Shown here: piece by piece, positions 32,486-41,324 of the stretch
Numbering within the stretch: position 1 is the stretch's first letter
Layout: every line of letters begins with the position of its first letter
Assembly: GCF_002005105.1 (NCBI RefSeq)
Contig: NZ_MSCV01000004.1
Span: 1 to 64,000 of the forward strand
Source: Methylocaldum sp. 14B
Lineage (GTDB): Bacteria > Pseudomonadota > Gammaproteobacteria > Methylococcales > Methylococcaceae
Direction: 5' to 3'
DNA length: 64,000 bases
The notes under the pieces: generated by a model
Seen by the model: the letters and a program-made list of their open reading frames with translations, nothing else
Told to the model about the DNA's origin: nothing
Database searches by the model: none
Translations under genes and position numbers: made by a program

Positions 32486-33775
32486 TTAATGATTTCTAAG
32501 GTCTCGTCGCCGGGATTTGATCTGTTCGGCGATACTCTCCAGTTCCGCCACATCCCGTGGGTGGCTTTTGCGGTATTCCGCTTCCTGCATCCGTAGCAAG
32601 GCAATTTGCGCCTCCACATTTTCCGGCCGGAGTAATGTGCCGAATTGATCGCCGGCGTCCGCGAGCGTGAATATGCGATCCAAAATCAGATTGCCCAGTT
32701 CTCGTTTGAAGTGTCCTGCTTCCCAATACCAGTGCATCCTAGCTTGCCGGTCATTCTTGCCGGGGACGGCTTCCGTGGTCAGTTCATCGAACCCACTGAA
32801 ATCCCAAAGCAAAACGGGCGGCTCGCCGCGCCTGCCTGCTTCCGTCCCGACGATATGCGTAATCGCTCGTTTCCAGTCTTCGAAAGCCGGCCAATGCCCG
32901 GTAATACGGATGATTTCCATCAGATGAGAGTGATAAGGGTAAATGATCAGATGTAGAGCGATGCCGTGTTGTCGGCACAGGCTAAGGACCCGTCTTAGAT
33001 CGTCCAGCCGAGGTGACGAATGTCCGTCGGCATCGAAAATGTCTTTTGGGCGGCGCAGGTACGCCTTGACGTTCTCCAGATCTCGTTGCCTGAATACCGC
33101 CCAGTACCCCTCGTCGGCTGTAATCTTGAGGTAGTCGCGCATGGGGTTGAACCCCAGCGGAGTCAAATCTACCGCATACGGATCTCCTTGGTGGCCAAGC
33201 GTCTCTATCGCGTCGATGAAGGCGCCCAGCGTAAGCGTAGACTCGAGATAATCACGTGCCTGCTGTAGCGCTCGCGTGGGATTCGGGGAGCCATCGAGGT
33301 TGGTCAGAAGGCGGTTTCCTTCCTTGCTCGTCACGGCGATGCGGCGCGATGTACGGGCGTCGATTAGAAAGTCCATGAAGTCGATACCCCAAACGACTAC
33401 CTTGGGTACGACTTTGGAGCCGGCATTGTCATTGGCTAGAACGTGTTGCAGAAAGCGTACGGTGGTCTCGGTACCGGTGCCCGGCAAAGCCAGATTGAAT
33501 ACGGGACGCGAGTCCGCCGGCCAAGCCTCGTATTCGGGATCGAAGCCGACTTCCGCGCGCGAATTGCCGAGAATCAAGCCACGTGGCTGCACACGCAAGA
33601 CCTGGTAAGCCTTGGCCATGGTTCCATGAGCGCCTGCACTGGGCTTAATGCGGTTGAATCCAGGTTCGTCCACCAATCGGAACAAGCCATAGGGGTCCGC
33701 CACGAGGTTGCATGCCGCCACCGCCAACAACATCGTCCCGGTCAAGATCAGCCAAAACTGGAGGTAGCGCTTCAT
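32486..33775 (-). CDS. SGNH/AlgJ-like periplasmic partner of the MBOAT acyltransferase
   Basis: A 429-residue protein with an N-terminal signal anchor (MKRYLQFWLILTGTMLLAVAACNLV) and an SGNH-hydrolase-like domain. The nucleophile block GLILGNSRAEVGFDPE is near residue 67, and an acidic/aromatic C-terminal region with DFSGFDELT and MHWYWEAGHFKRELG supplies the likely DxxH-type His. Such proteins receive acetyl groups from MBOAT partners and transfer them to exported glycans. It lies 16 bases after the algI-like gene on the same strand. Confidence 0.8.
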   Translation of the reverse strand: MKRYLQFWLILTGTMLLAVAACNLVADPYGLFRLVDEPGFNRIKPSAGAHGTMAKAYQVLRVQPRGLILGNSRAEVGFDPEYEAWPADSRPVFNLALPGTGTETTVRFLQHVLANDNAGSKVVPKVVVWGIDFMDFLIDARTSRRIAVTSKEGNRLLTNLDGSPNPTRALQQARDYLESTLTLGAFIDAIETLGHQGDPYAVDLTPLGFNPMRDYLKITADEGYWAVFRQRDLENVKAYLRRPKDIFDADGHSSPRLDDLRRVLSLCRQHGIALHLIIYPYHSHLMEIIRITGHWPAFEDWKRAITHIVGTEAGRRGEPPVLLWDFSGFDELTTEAVPGKNDRQARMHWYWEAGHFKRELGNLILDRIFTLADAGDQFGTLLRPENVEAQIALLRMQEAEYRKSHPRDVAELESIAEQIKSRRRDLRNH

Positions 33776-33791
33776 GAACGGTTCGAGACTT

Positions 33792-35345
33792 TCAGAACTG
33801 GAAATAAAGAAATTCGCTCGGTCGGGTCAGCGACAATAAGCCGGAGGCCAGCACAAAAGCCATCGCCAGCGCCCATCTCCATTCGGCCGACCAAGCGAGG
33901 CGCGAACCGTCGGCCTTCGAGTGATAGTCCAAAAACGGCCTGAAACGCTGCATGATCTGCTGGGTATTGGGCGCCAGGAATACGATTGGCAGGAGTACGG
34001 CGAGCCAAACGAAATTCATGAGGAACTCGTGGCCTCCACCGGGCGTGAACACTATTCCCAATTCACCGAGCCATGCCGCCACCGGGCCAATGCGCAACGC
34101 AACGGCGTCCGGTAGAGTGACGCCGTTCAACCCGGCCATGCTGCGCAGAATAGACAGCGCGCCGGCTACAGTCGGCGCACGAAAGAAAACCCAGCCCAAC
34201 AGAACGGCCAGGAATGTCAGGGTCACGCCCAGGATGCGTCCGCCGATCGAGGTGCGGGCGGGATCGTGGCCCAAGCGAGCGCGGAGCGCCTGCCAAACTT
34301 GATGAATAATCAGATACAGGCCGTGCAGACCGCCCCACAAGACGAATGTCCAGCCCGCGCCGTGCCAAAGTCCGCCCAGTAACATAGTGGTCATCAGATT
34401 GACATAGCGGCGGACCGGTCCCTTTCTGTTGCCGCCCAATGGAATGTAGAGATAGTCGCGCAGGAACCGAGACAGAGTCATGTGCCAGCGGCGCCAGAAG
34501 TCGGCGATGTTGACCGCTTTATAGGGCGAATTGAAATTGATCGGCAGACGTACGCCGATCATATATGAGAGCCCGATCGCCATATCGGAGTAACCCGAGA
34601 AATCGAAATAGAGCTGTAAGCTGTACGCCAACGTACCGCCCCAGGCTTGAAAGAGGCCGAGAACCTCCCCTCTCTCGGCGGCGTCGAATACCGCCGAGAC
34701 ATAGGGAGCGACACCATCGGCCAGGCCGACTTTCTTGAACAAGCCCATGGCAAAAACCGTCAGCCCGACCGTCAGGTGCTCGTGGCTGAAACGATACGTC
34801 GATGCCTGGCCGAACTGGGGCATCATTTCCTTATGATGCAATACCGGACCAGCGATCAGATGCGGGAAATAAGTCACGAACAAACTATAGTGGACGAAAT
34901 CGAATTCCTTGGCTTCGCCGCGAGCGGCATCCACGAGGAAGGCAATCTGGGTGAAGGTGAAAAACGAAATGCCGAGAGGTAGGACGATTTCAGCAATGCC
35001 ATGGCTAGTGCCGAAGACGGCATTGACGCTATCGATGAAAAAATTCGCGTACTTGTAGTACCCGAGCAACGCGAGATCCACCGTTATCCCTAGTGTTAGA
35101 AACCGCTTGCGGCGGATGGAGCCGATGTCGTTGCCGCGTGCGATCGCGTAGCCGACCAGATAGTTGAAAACGATGGAGGCGAGCAGAAGGCCGAGATATG
35201 CCGGGTTCCACCAGCCATAGAAGAGCAGGGATCCGGCGGTCAGCCAAAGGGCGGCGAGTCGCCGACTGTGGCGCCCCAATCGGAAAAAAGCGAACAGCAG
35301 GACGGGTAGAAAGAAAAACAGGAATTCGACCGAGTTGAATAACAT
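33792..35345 (-). CDS. AlgI-like MBOAT O-acetyltransferase
   Basis: A 517-residue inner-membrane MBOAT protein with about 11 helices: LLFYGWWNPAYLGLL near residue 40, ISFFTFTQIAFLVD, YFDFSGYSDMAIG near 220, FWRRWHMTLSRFLRDYLYIPLGG near 285, and the catalytic His in GGLWHGAGWTFVLWG near 325. It moves acetyl groups across the membrane for O-acetylation of a surface polysaccharide. No alginate biosynthesis genes are adjacent, so the glycan is unknown. Confidence 0.92.
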   Translation of the reverse strand: MLFNSVEFLFFFLPVLLFAFFRLGRHSRRLAALWLTAGSLLFYGWWNPAYLGLLLASIVFNYLVGYAIARGNDIGSIRRKRFLTLGITVDLALLGYYKYANFFIDSVNAVFGTSHGIAEIVLPLGISFFTFTQIAFLVDAARGEAKEFDFVHYSLFVTYFPHLIAGPVLHHKEMMPQFGQASTYRFSHEHLTVGLTVFAMGLFKKVGLADGVAPYVSAVFDAAERGEVLGLFQAWGGTLAYSLQLYFDFSGYSDMAIGLSYMIGVRLPINFNSPYKAVNIADFWRRWHMTLSRFLRDYLYIPLGGNRKGPVRRYVNLMTTMLLGGLWHGAGWTFVLWGGLHGLYLIIHQVWQALRARLGHDPARTSIGGRILGVTLTFLAVLLGWVFFRAPTVAGALSILRSMAGLNGVTLPDAVALRIGPVAAWLGELGIVFTPGGGHEFLMNFVWLAVLLPIVFLAPNTQQIMQRFRPFLDYHSKADGSRLAWSAEWRWALAMAFVLASGLLSLTRPSEFLYFQF

Positions 35346-35584
35346 TTCTTCTATTTGTTTTCCGATGCGCGCTTACGGCGACGTATCTTACATGGCCTAT
35401 ATATAAATATCCTAGGTTCCGAAAAGAGCGGGCGATCCGAACGGCCATAACAATTTTAGGCGAAGCCATGACGCATGGTCGCCCACGTTTTTCCCGCGAT
35501 TCGATTCGTGCGGCGCGCGACGCCGCACCGACGCCTGTTACCTTAGCGGCAATGCGATTGAGAAGTCGGATTCAAACTACTCGA

Positions 35585-36814
35585 TCAGCGCCAGCGCAGG
35601 ACCAAACGCCGCTCATCGAGCGTTTCCACGGCTTCGCCGAACTTGTCGGTTTCCCGGTCGAGCCGGTCCCGAATCCAGCGGAAGTCATCCGCGGAAGGTC
35701 GGTTCAAGCGAAACTGCCTCATGTGCAGCGGGACCATTTCGAGATCCGACAGTGTTCCGTCGGCGGGATTCACGGTCGGGAAATACATCAGCGCCAAATC
35801 GCCCCGGAAGGATTCGTAGCCTTCGATGCCCTCGTAATCGTTGATGAAATCGCCGCAGCCGTAGAGGATGAGCTTGTCCCGGTAAACCTCCACGGCCTTG
35901 GGATGGTGGGACGAATGGCCGTGGATCACGTCGACGCCGGCTTCGTCGATCAATGCATGCGCGAAACGTCGCTGCTCGTCGGGAATCGCGTAGCCCCAAT
36001 TGCCTCCCCAGTGTATGGATGCCACGACGATATCCCGCTCCTGTTTGATGTGTCTTATTCGATCGGCAAGCCGATGCGCGGTTTCGAACGACAAATCCGG
36101 CAGCCAATTCACGCCGGGCTTGTCGTCCGCCGCTGCCCATTCGGGCGGGATTCCGCTCGAATCGCAGCCGAAGCCGAAAACCAGGACACGCCCCTTGCCG
36201 GCCAGATTCAGTACCGCCGGGGCTTCCGCTTCCCGGCTGTTTCGGCCGGCACCCGCGGTTTTCAGCGAGGCTTGTTTCAAGGTGTCCAAAGTGTCGGCCA
36301 GCCCTTGATAGCCCCAGTCGAGCACATGATTGTTGGCCAGTACGCAGCAATCGATCCGGGCAGCGGTGAGGCAGGGGGTGTTGGCCGGATGCATCCGGTA
36401 GTTGATGCCTTTGTCGGGCCAGTACTCGTCGCTGGCAGTGATCGCCGTCTCGAGGTTGATCACGCGAACATCCGGTCCGGCACGCTCGAGTTCGGCGAGG
36501 GCATCGCCCCAAACGTAGGAGAAATCGGCGGGTTGAGAGATGGGGCCATTGAGCCGTTCCGCCAGCTTGACGTAAATCTTGGCGTTCCTGACATAGGGCT
36601 CGTAGAGCTGGGGATCGCTGGGCTGCGGCAGGATCTGGTCTATGCCCCGGCCGGTCATCACGTCGCCGCACAAAAAAAGCTTGGTTCTGTGGGGAGTCTG
36701 TTCCATGGGAGAAACCTCTTTCCCGTAGAGTTGTCGAAACGGTTCGCGGGCGGCGAGCAGGCCCAGGCCGGCAATGCCGTAGCGTAAGAGAAACTTTCGG
36801 CGACTGCGGTTCAT
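35585..36814 (-). CDS. CapA-family (PgsA-like) metallophosphatase-fold protein
   Basis: A 409-residue exported protein: a twin-arginine-like signal (MNRSRRKFLLRYGIAGLGLLAA), then the CapA domain with FLCGDVMTGRGID near residue 46, INLETAIT near 118, ANNHVLDWG near 158, IHWGGNWGY near 268 and HGHSSHHPKAVEVY near 300. CapA homologues act in polyglutamate or capsule retention. It is the third surface-polymer gene of this leftward block but is 240 bases upstream of algI, so separately transcribed or loosely linked. Confidence 0.88.
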   Translation of the reverse strand: MNRSRRKFLLRYGIAGLGLLAAREPFRQLYGKEVSPMEQTPHRTKLFLCGDVMTGRGIDQILPQPSDPQLYEPYVRNAKIYVKLAERLNGPISQPADFSYVWGDALAELERAGPDVRVINLETAITASDEYWPDKGINYRMHPANTPCLTAARIDCCVLANNHVLDWGYQGLADTLDTLKQASLKTAGAGRNSREAEAPAVLNLAGKGRVLVFGFGCDSSGIPPEWAAADDKPGVNWLPDLSFETAHRLADRIRHIKQERDIVVASIHWGGNWGYAIPDEQRRFAHALIDEAGVDVIHGHSSHHPKAVEVYRDKLILYGCGDFINDYEGIEGYESFRGDLALMYFPTVNPADGTLSDLEMVPLHMRQFRLNRPSADDFRWIRDRLDRETDKFGEAVETLDERRLVLRWR

Positions 36815-37035
36815 AGATCATCCCGTTTTCCGTCGACATAATCCGGCTTTGGTTTCAGCCGATAGCATCGGGAATCTTCCGTGTCTACCGGTAAAGTTTG
36901 TTATGCTCTAGGCGTAAGCCTTTCGACGGCTGCTGCCCGTCGGCGCGGACCGAGTTCGGATCGAAACGAACATCGATCATGACAACGATCGTCAAACCCG
37001 TCGCACGAACTCGACATTAGATCGAGGTAAAAGAT

Positions 37036-37632
37036 ATGACCGACGACGACCTAAAATTATTTCAGCAAGAAATGGCCGATGTCCGGCCCATCGATCAATC
37101 CGGCCGAGCCATTCTGACCCATCGCGAGGCGCCCACGCCCGGCCAGCTTTACAGGCGCGAATCGGCCCAGCGCGGTACTGCCTTCGATGAAAACCAGCTT
37201 CCGACGGCGTTCGTCGAATTCGTTCATCCCGAGGCCATCATCAGTTTCAAGCGCGACGGCATTCAAAACGGCGTCTTTCGCAAGCTGCAGCAGGGCGGCT
37301 ACACGATCGAAGCGATGTTGGACTTACACGGTCTGACGGTGGAGCAGGCGCGCCACGAAGTCTATCGATTCATCCGCGACTGCGTGCGCCACGACGTGCG
37401 ATCGGCTCTGATCAGCCACGGCAAGGGGCGCGGTAACAAGGAGCAGAAGCCCTTGCTGAAGAGCTATCTGACGCGTTGGCTGCCGATGTTTCCGGAGATT
37501 ATGGCTTTTCACAGCGCGCAGAAGTGGCACGGCGGCGCCGGCGCGGTGTATCTGCTGCTCCGCAAGAGCGAGAAACAGAAGGAGAAGACCCGCGAACGCC
37601 TGGGGCTGTCCTCGGGCAAACCCGTACCCTGA
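37036..37632 (+). CDS. Smr-domain putative nuclease (SmrA/YdaL-like)
   Basis: A 198-residue cytoplasmic protein: an N-terminal helical part with a PGQLYRRESAQ segment, then a C-terminal Smr domain with LDLHGLTVEQARHEV near residue 96, ISHGKGRGNKE near 128 and GGAGAVYLLLR near 165. Stand-alone Smr proteins nick DNA or cleave RNA. The E. coli SmrA/YdaL layout matches. It is monocistronic, followed by repeat elements. Confidence 0.9.
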   Translation: MTDDDLKLFQQEMADVRPIDQSGRAILTHREAPTPGQLYRRESAQRGTAFDENQLPTAFVEFVHPEAIISFKRDGIQNGVFRKLQQGGYTIEAMLDLHGLTVEQARHEVYRFIRDCVRHDVRSALISHGKGRGNKEQKPLLKSYLTRWLPMFPEIMAFHSAQKWHGGAGAVYLLLRKSEKQKEKTRERLGLSSGKPVP

Positions 37633-37855
37633 CCGTCGCAGCAGATGCGTCGAGAAGGGATTCCCGATCTACTACTTCCGCATCCCGTTTTACGCTGGTT
37701 CCCAAACTCCCTTTTGGGAACCTATTTCGAGACGCTCCTGCGTCTCGATTCGCATGCGGCTGCGAGAAGCCGGAGCTTCTCGGGCATAGCGCCCAAGCGG
37801 AGCTCTCAGCTTTATACGCAAGTGTCTGCGTGATTCGAATAATGCCTCCGAATCC
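37633..37855. repeat. Tandem hairpins of the GGTTCCCAA repeat family
   Basis: Three adjacent hairpins with tight loops: GGTTCCCAAA/TTTGGGAACC (37697-37706 with 37713-37722), GAGACGC/GCGTCTC around a TCCT loop (37728-37746), and a CGAGAAGC/GCTTCTCG stem near 37767-37788. The first matches repeats near 5.74 and 14.7 kb. The series lies between the Smr gene and the inverted repeats of the GIY-YIG unit. No gene. Confidence 0.75.
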
Positions 37856-37899
37856 GTCATTCCGGCAGGGATGCCGGAATCCAGTGCCAAGGAGGGTAG
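37856..37899. repeat. Left 44-base inverted repeat of the GIY-YIG unit
   Basis: Forty of 44 positions match the inverted copy at 38290-38333 (mismatches at positions 27, 30, 35 and 38). The outer 25 bases contain the palindrome ATTCCGGCAGGGATGCCGGAAT, which is itself a hairpin. The pair encloses only the GIY-YIG gene. Confidence 0.9.
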
Positions 37900-37967
37900 C
37901 TCCCCGATCTCCACAAATTTATCGATGAACTCGTGAACCTCTCTCGATAAACAACAGTTGTCCCTAT

Positions 37968-38267
37968 ATGGATAAACAACCTTGTGTGTACATTCTCACC
38001 CGTCGGCGGAACGGGACACTCTATGTTGGAGTGACCTCGGATTTGATCAAACGGGTTTTCCAACATCGAAATGGATTTATCGAGGGATTTACGAAGCGAT
38101 ACGAGGTTCACCATCTGGTTTGGTACGAACTCCACGAGCAGATGGAAAGCGCCATCTTGCGGGAAAAGCAAATCAAGAGATGGCCCCGCGTTGCAAAGCT
38201 GGGCTTAATCGAGCAGAGTAATCCGGAGTGGCGGGATTTGTGGACGAATTTGACTGCCAGTTCGTGA
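37968..38267 (+). CDS. GIY-YIG nuclease-domain protein (UPF0213-like)
   Basis: A 99-residue protein that is all GIY-YIG fold: CVYILTRRRNGTLYVGVTSDL (the GIY and YIG equivalents), KRVFQHRNG with the catalytic Arg, and MESAILREKQIKRW with the metal-binding Glu. Small stand-alone GIY-YIG proteins are of unknown role. This one is bounded by near-identical 44-base inverted repeats ending 69 bases before the ATG and starting 23 bases after the stop, with no other gene between. That arrangement suggests a non-autonomous or nuclease-mobilised unit. Confidence 0.9.
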   Translation: MDKQPCVYILTRRRNGTLYVGVTSDLIKRVFQHRNGFIEGFTKRYEVHHLVWYELHEQMESAILREKQIKRWPRVAKLGLIEQSNPEWRDLWTNLTASS

Positions 38268-38289
38268 GAAGTTTTTGGTGACTGGCCAA

Positions 38290-38333
38290 CTACCATCCCT
38301 GGCCCTAGATTCCGGCATCCCTGCCGGAATGAC
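38290..38333. repeat. Right 44-base inverted repeat of the GIY-YIG unit
   Basis: Inverted copy of 37856-37899 (40 of 44 identical). As on the left, the outermost part is the CCGGCATCCCTGCCGG-type palindrome. No clear target-site duplication was found just outside the pair, although TGATTCGA occurs on both sides (37831-37838 and 38347-38354). Confidence 0.9.
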
Positions 38334-38443
38334 GAGTCTGAGGGCGTGATTCGAGTCTCGCGAGTATTTGTGTATAACGATCAGAGCAGAGCATAGGCGC
38401 CCGCGGAATGGACCGTTTGCCATTTGGAGAAGTTCGAACGATC

Positions 38444-39535
38444 ATGGACTTGAGCGAAATCGGAAACCGCATTGCTCGCCATTTCGTGGACGAAGACGGC
38501 CATCTGAGCGTCGAGCCTTTGGGCGAAGGGCTGATCAACGATACTTTTCTGGTTGTCGCCGAACCGCCTGGCGGGGGGCGATTCGTTCTTCAACGCATCA
38601 ACCGTCGGGTTTTCCCGGAGCCCCGGTTGATCATGGAGAACCTGCGGGTTCTGTTGAGCCATATTACGGAACGTCAAGCCGGCACCGACGCCGTCCGCGA
38701 TCTGAGATTTCCCGAAATTCGGCCCACCCGCGCCGGCTTAAGCTTCTGGGTCGACGATGAGGGCGACTTTTGGCGCGCCCTCAGCTTCATTCCGGATACA
38801 CGGAGCCAAAACACCTTGCAGGATTCCGCCCAGGCGGAAAATGTGGGTTATGCCCTGGGTCGGTTCCATGCCTTGACCAGCGATCTCGATGCCTGTTTGC
38901 TGCACGACACCTTGCCTGGATTTCACATCGCACCCCGGTACCTCGCCCGTTTCGATCGAGTCGTCGCCAATGGCGTAGGGGCCTCGGAAAATGCGGAGCT
39001 TCGTTTCGCCCTGGATTTCGTGAACGCCCGCCGCTCTGTTTTTGCCGTTCTGGAAGAGGCCAAGCTACCCCTCAGAGTCATCCACGGCGATCCCAAGCTC
39101 AATAACGTGCTGTTCGACGCGCAGAGCGGACGCGCCGCCAGTCTGATCGATCTCGACACGGTGAAGCCGGGACTCGTTCATTACGACTTGGGGGATTGCC
39201 TCCGCTCCTGCTGCAATCGATCGGGCGAAGCGGCGGACGATTCCGCGAAAGTGACGTTCGATCTCGACGTCTGCCGTGCCATTCTCCGGACTTATTTCGC
39301 CGAAACCGGGGCTTTTTTGACGGACATCGAGCGCTACTATTTGTACGACGCGATTCGGCTGCTTCCCTTGGAGCTCGGTTTACGTTTCCTGACCGACCAC
39401 TTGGAAGGCGACCGCTATTTCAAGGTCGAGCAGCCGGGGCAGAACTTGCAGCGGGCTCTGGTCCAGTTCCGTTTGGCGGAAAGCGTCGAGGCACAGGAAA
39501 AATTCATCCGGAACGTGATCGACGAGCGGCCTTGA
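38444..39535 (+). CDS. Aminoglycoside-phosphotransferase-family sugar/amine kinase
   Basis: A 363-residue cytoplasmic kinase of the APH/ChoK fold, closest in layout to N-acetylhexosamine-1-kinase-like proteins. LGEGLINDTFLV near residue 26 is the nucleotide loop, FVLQRINRRVF holds the Lys region, VIHGDPKLNNVLFD near 216 is the catalytic loop and LIDLDTVKPGLVHYDLGD near 238 the metal loop. The substrate is uncertain. The internal ATG MDLSEIG fits the family start; an ATG 12 codons upstream (38408) is possible. Confidence 0.82.
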   Translation: MDLSEIGNRIARHFVDEDGHLSVEPLGEGLINDTFLVVAEPPGGGRFVLQRINRRVFPEPRLIMENLRVLLSHITERQAGTDAVRDLRFPEIRPTRAGLSFWVDDEGDFWRALSFIPDTRSQNTLQDSAQAENVGYALGRFHALTSDLDACLLHDTLPGFHIAPRYLARFDRVVANGVGASENAELRFALDFVNARRSVFAVLEEAKLPLRVIHGDPKLNNVLFDAQSGRAASLIDLDTVKPGLVHYDLGDCLRSCCNRSGEAADDSAKVTFDLDVCRAILRTYFAETGAFLTDIERYYLYDAIRLLPLELGLRFLTDHLEGDRYFKVEQPGQNLQRALVQFRLAESVEAQEKFIRNVIDERP

Positions 39536-39577
39536 TATACTTCTCCGCCAAAACAAAAAGAGTCACTGTATATCGAC

Positions 39578-40084
39578 ATGGCGCGCTGGCGGCCTCCATC
39601 CTCCAAATCCTCACCTTACATCACTGCGGAAGGCGCGGAGAAGCTTCGGGCCGAACTCAAGGGGCTTTGGGAGCGCCGCGCCGATGTGACCAAGCATCTT
39701 TCGGCCGCTGCCGCCGAAGGTGACCGGTCGGAGAATGCCGAATACATCTACCGGAAAAAAGAACTAAGAGAGATCGACCGGCGCATCCGCTACCTGCAGA
39801 AACGGCTGCCGGAGCTTAAAGTCGTCGCCCAATTGCCCTCGGACCGGGAGCGCGTCTTTTTCGGTGCCTGGGTCACACTCGAGAACGCCGATGGCGAGGA
39901 ATCCACGTATCGTATCGTGGGTCCCGACGAATTCGATCCGCAGAAAGGCTGGATCAGCGTCGATTCGCCCATGGCTAGAGCCCTGCTCAAGAAAGCCATC
40001 GACGACGAAGTGATCGTCAATGCGCCCACGGGACCGCTGCGATGCGTGATCGTGGACATCGGTTACAAGCCGGAGAGGTCCTGA
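39578..40084 (+). CDS. greB: Transcription elongation factor GreB
   Basis: A 168-residue RNA polymerase secondary-channel factor that stimulates cleavage of backtracked RNA. The N-terminal coiled coil has [21 protein letters not shown] and the tip acidic pair in [23 protein letters not shown]. The C-terminal FKBP-like domain has FFGAWVTLE and [21 protein letters not shown]. The Y-I-Y-R-K tip and the length identify GreB rather than GreA. Confidence 0.95.
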   Translation: MARWRPPSSKSSPYITAEGAEKLRAELKGLWERRADVTKHLSAAAAEGDRSENAEYIYRKKELREIDRRIRYLQKRLPELKVVAQLPSDRERVFFGAWVTLENADGEESTYRIVGPDEFDPQKGWISVDSPMARALLKKAIDDEVIVNAPTGPLRCVIVDIGYKPERS

Positions 40085-40153
40085 AGTCGTTCGGGCCCGA
40101 TTGCGCCGGCGTTCCAACTCGCCGCCGTCCGCTGTTCAAGGCGCGCGCAACGT

Positions 40154-40774
40154 TCAGCCGCTTCTCGGCGAACCTGTCAGGCGTGCGTAATCCTCGACCG
40201 TATCGACATCAATGCCGGCTTCCGGCAAGTCGACGAATAGGGTGGATCGAAGATGCCGCACGATGATTTTCTTTGCGCCTTCATCGCCCGCAAGACCAGC
40301 CAAATCGCCGAAAAGCGAACGGTGAAACACCGCCGGTGCGCCGAAGGCATCGCCATACCGGGAGGCGACCACAGTCGGGCGGGATGTGCAGAAAGCCTCG
40401 ACCAGGCCGTTCAAATGGCGGTAATCGATCAAAGCCTGATCGCACAAAGCCAGAAGCACCGCGTCCAGCTCCGGCGCCGCGCTGTTGAGCGCCGTCACTC
40501 CCATCCGGATCGAGCTGCCGATGCCTTCTTCCCATTCCGGATTGATAACGGTCAGCAGCTGAAGCTCTTCGAGTTCGTGGGCGCATGCCTCGGCGTCAGC
40601 GCCAAGAATGACTGCGATTTTCGAGCATCGTGAGGCCAGGGCCGACTTCGCCGCCCGGCGCAGGAGGCTTTCTCCGCGATGGTGCAGCAGCTGTTTGGGC
40701 TTGCCGAGACGCCGGGAGCCTCCTGCGGCAAGCAGCACCAGGCCGATTTCCGGCTGGTTCGGGTTGGTTGACAT
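40154..40774 (-). CDS. mocA: MocA-like molybdenum cofactor nucleotidyltransferase
   Basis: A 206-residue NTP-transferase. The MobA/MocA signature [19 protein letters not shown] is at residue 12, [13 protein letters not shown] near 105 is the acidic metal site, and [15 protein letters not shown] near 145 is typical of MocA, which makes molybdopterin cytosine dinucleotide for hydroxylases of the xanthine oxidase family. It is transcribed divergently from the oxidoreductase genes that need this cofactor, with an 86-base shared promoter region. Confidence 0.88.
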   Translation of the reverse strand: MSTNPNQPEIGLVLLAAGGSRRLGKPKQLLHHRGESLLRRAAKSALASRCSKIAVILGADAEACAHELEELQLLTVINPEWEEGIGSSIRMGVTALNSAAPELDAVLLALCDQALIDYRHLNGLVEAFCTSRPTVVASRYGDAFGAPAVFHRSLFGDLAGLAGDEGAKKIIVRHLRSTLFVDLPEAGIDVDTVEDYARLTGSPRSG

Positions 40775-40860
40775 CGTTGGGCGCCTCGGGCATTTTGCCG
40801 AATAGACATCTTAAACCGCATGTCCAGTGCGGTTTCCATTATAGCCAGAGGAGGGAACAC

Positions 40861-41322
<462 letters not shown>

Positions 41323-41324
41323 CC

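Noticed and set aside
37831-38354. TGATTCGA as target-site duplication of the GIY-YIG unit
   Set aside because: The two copies lie 17 and 13 bases outside the repeats rather than directly against them, so chance or older sequence is as likely.
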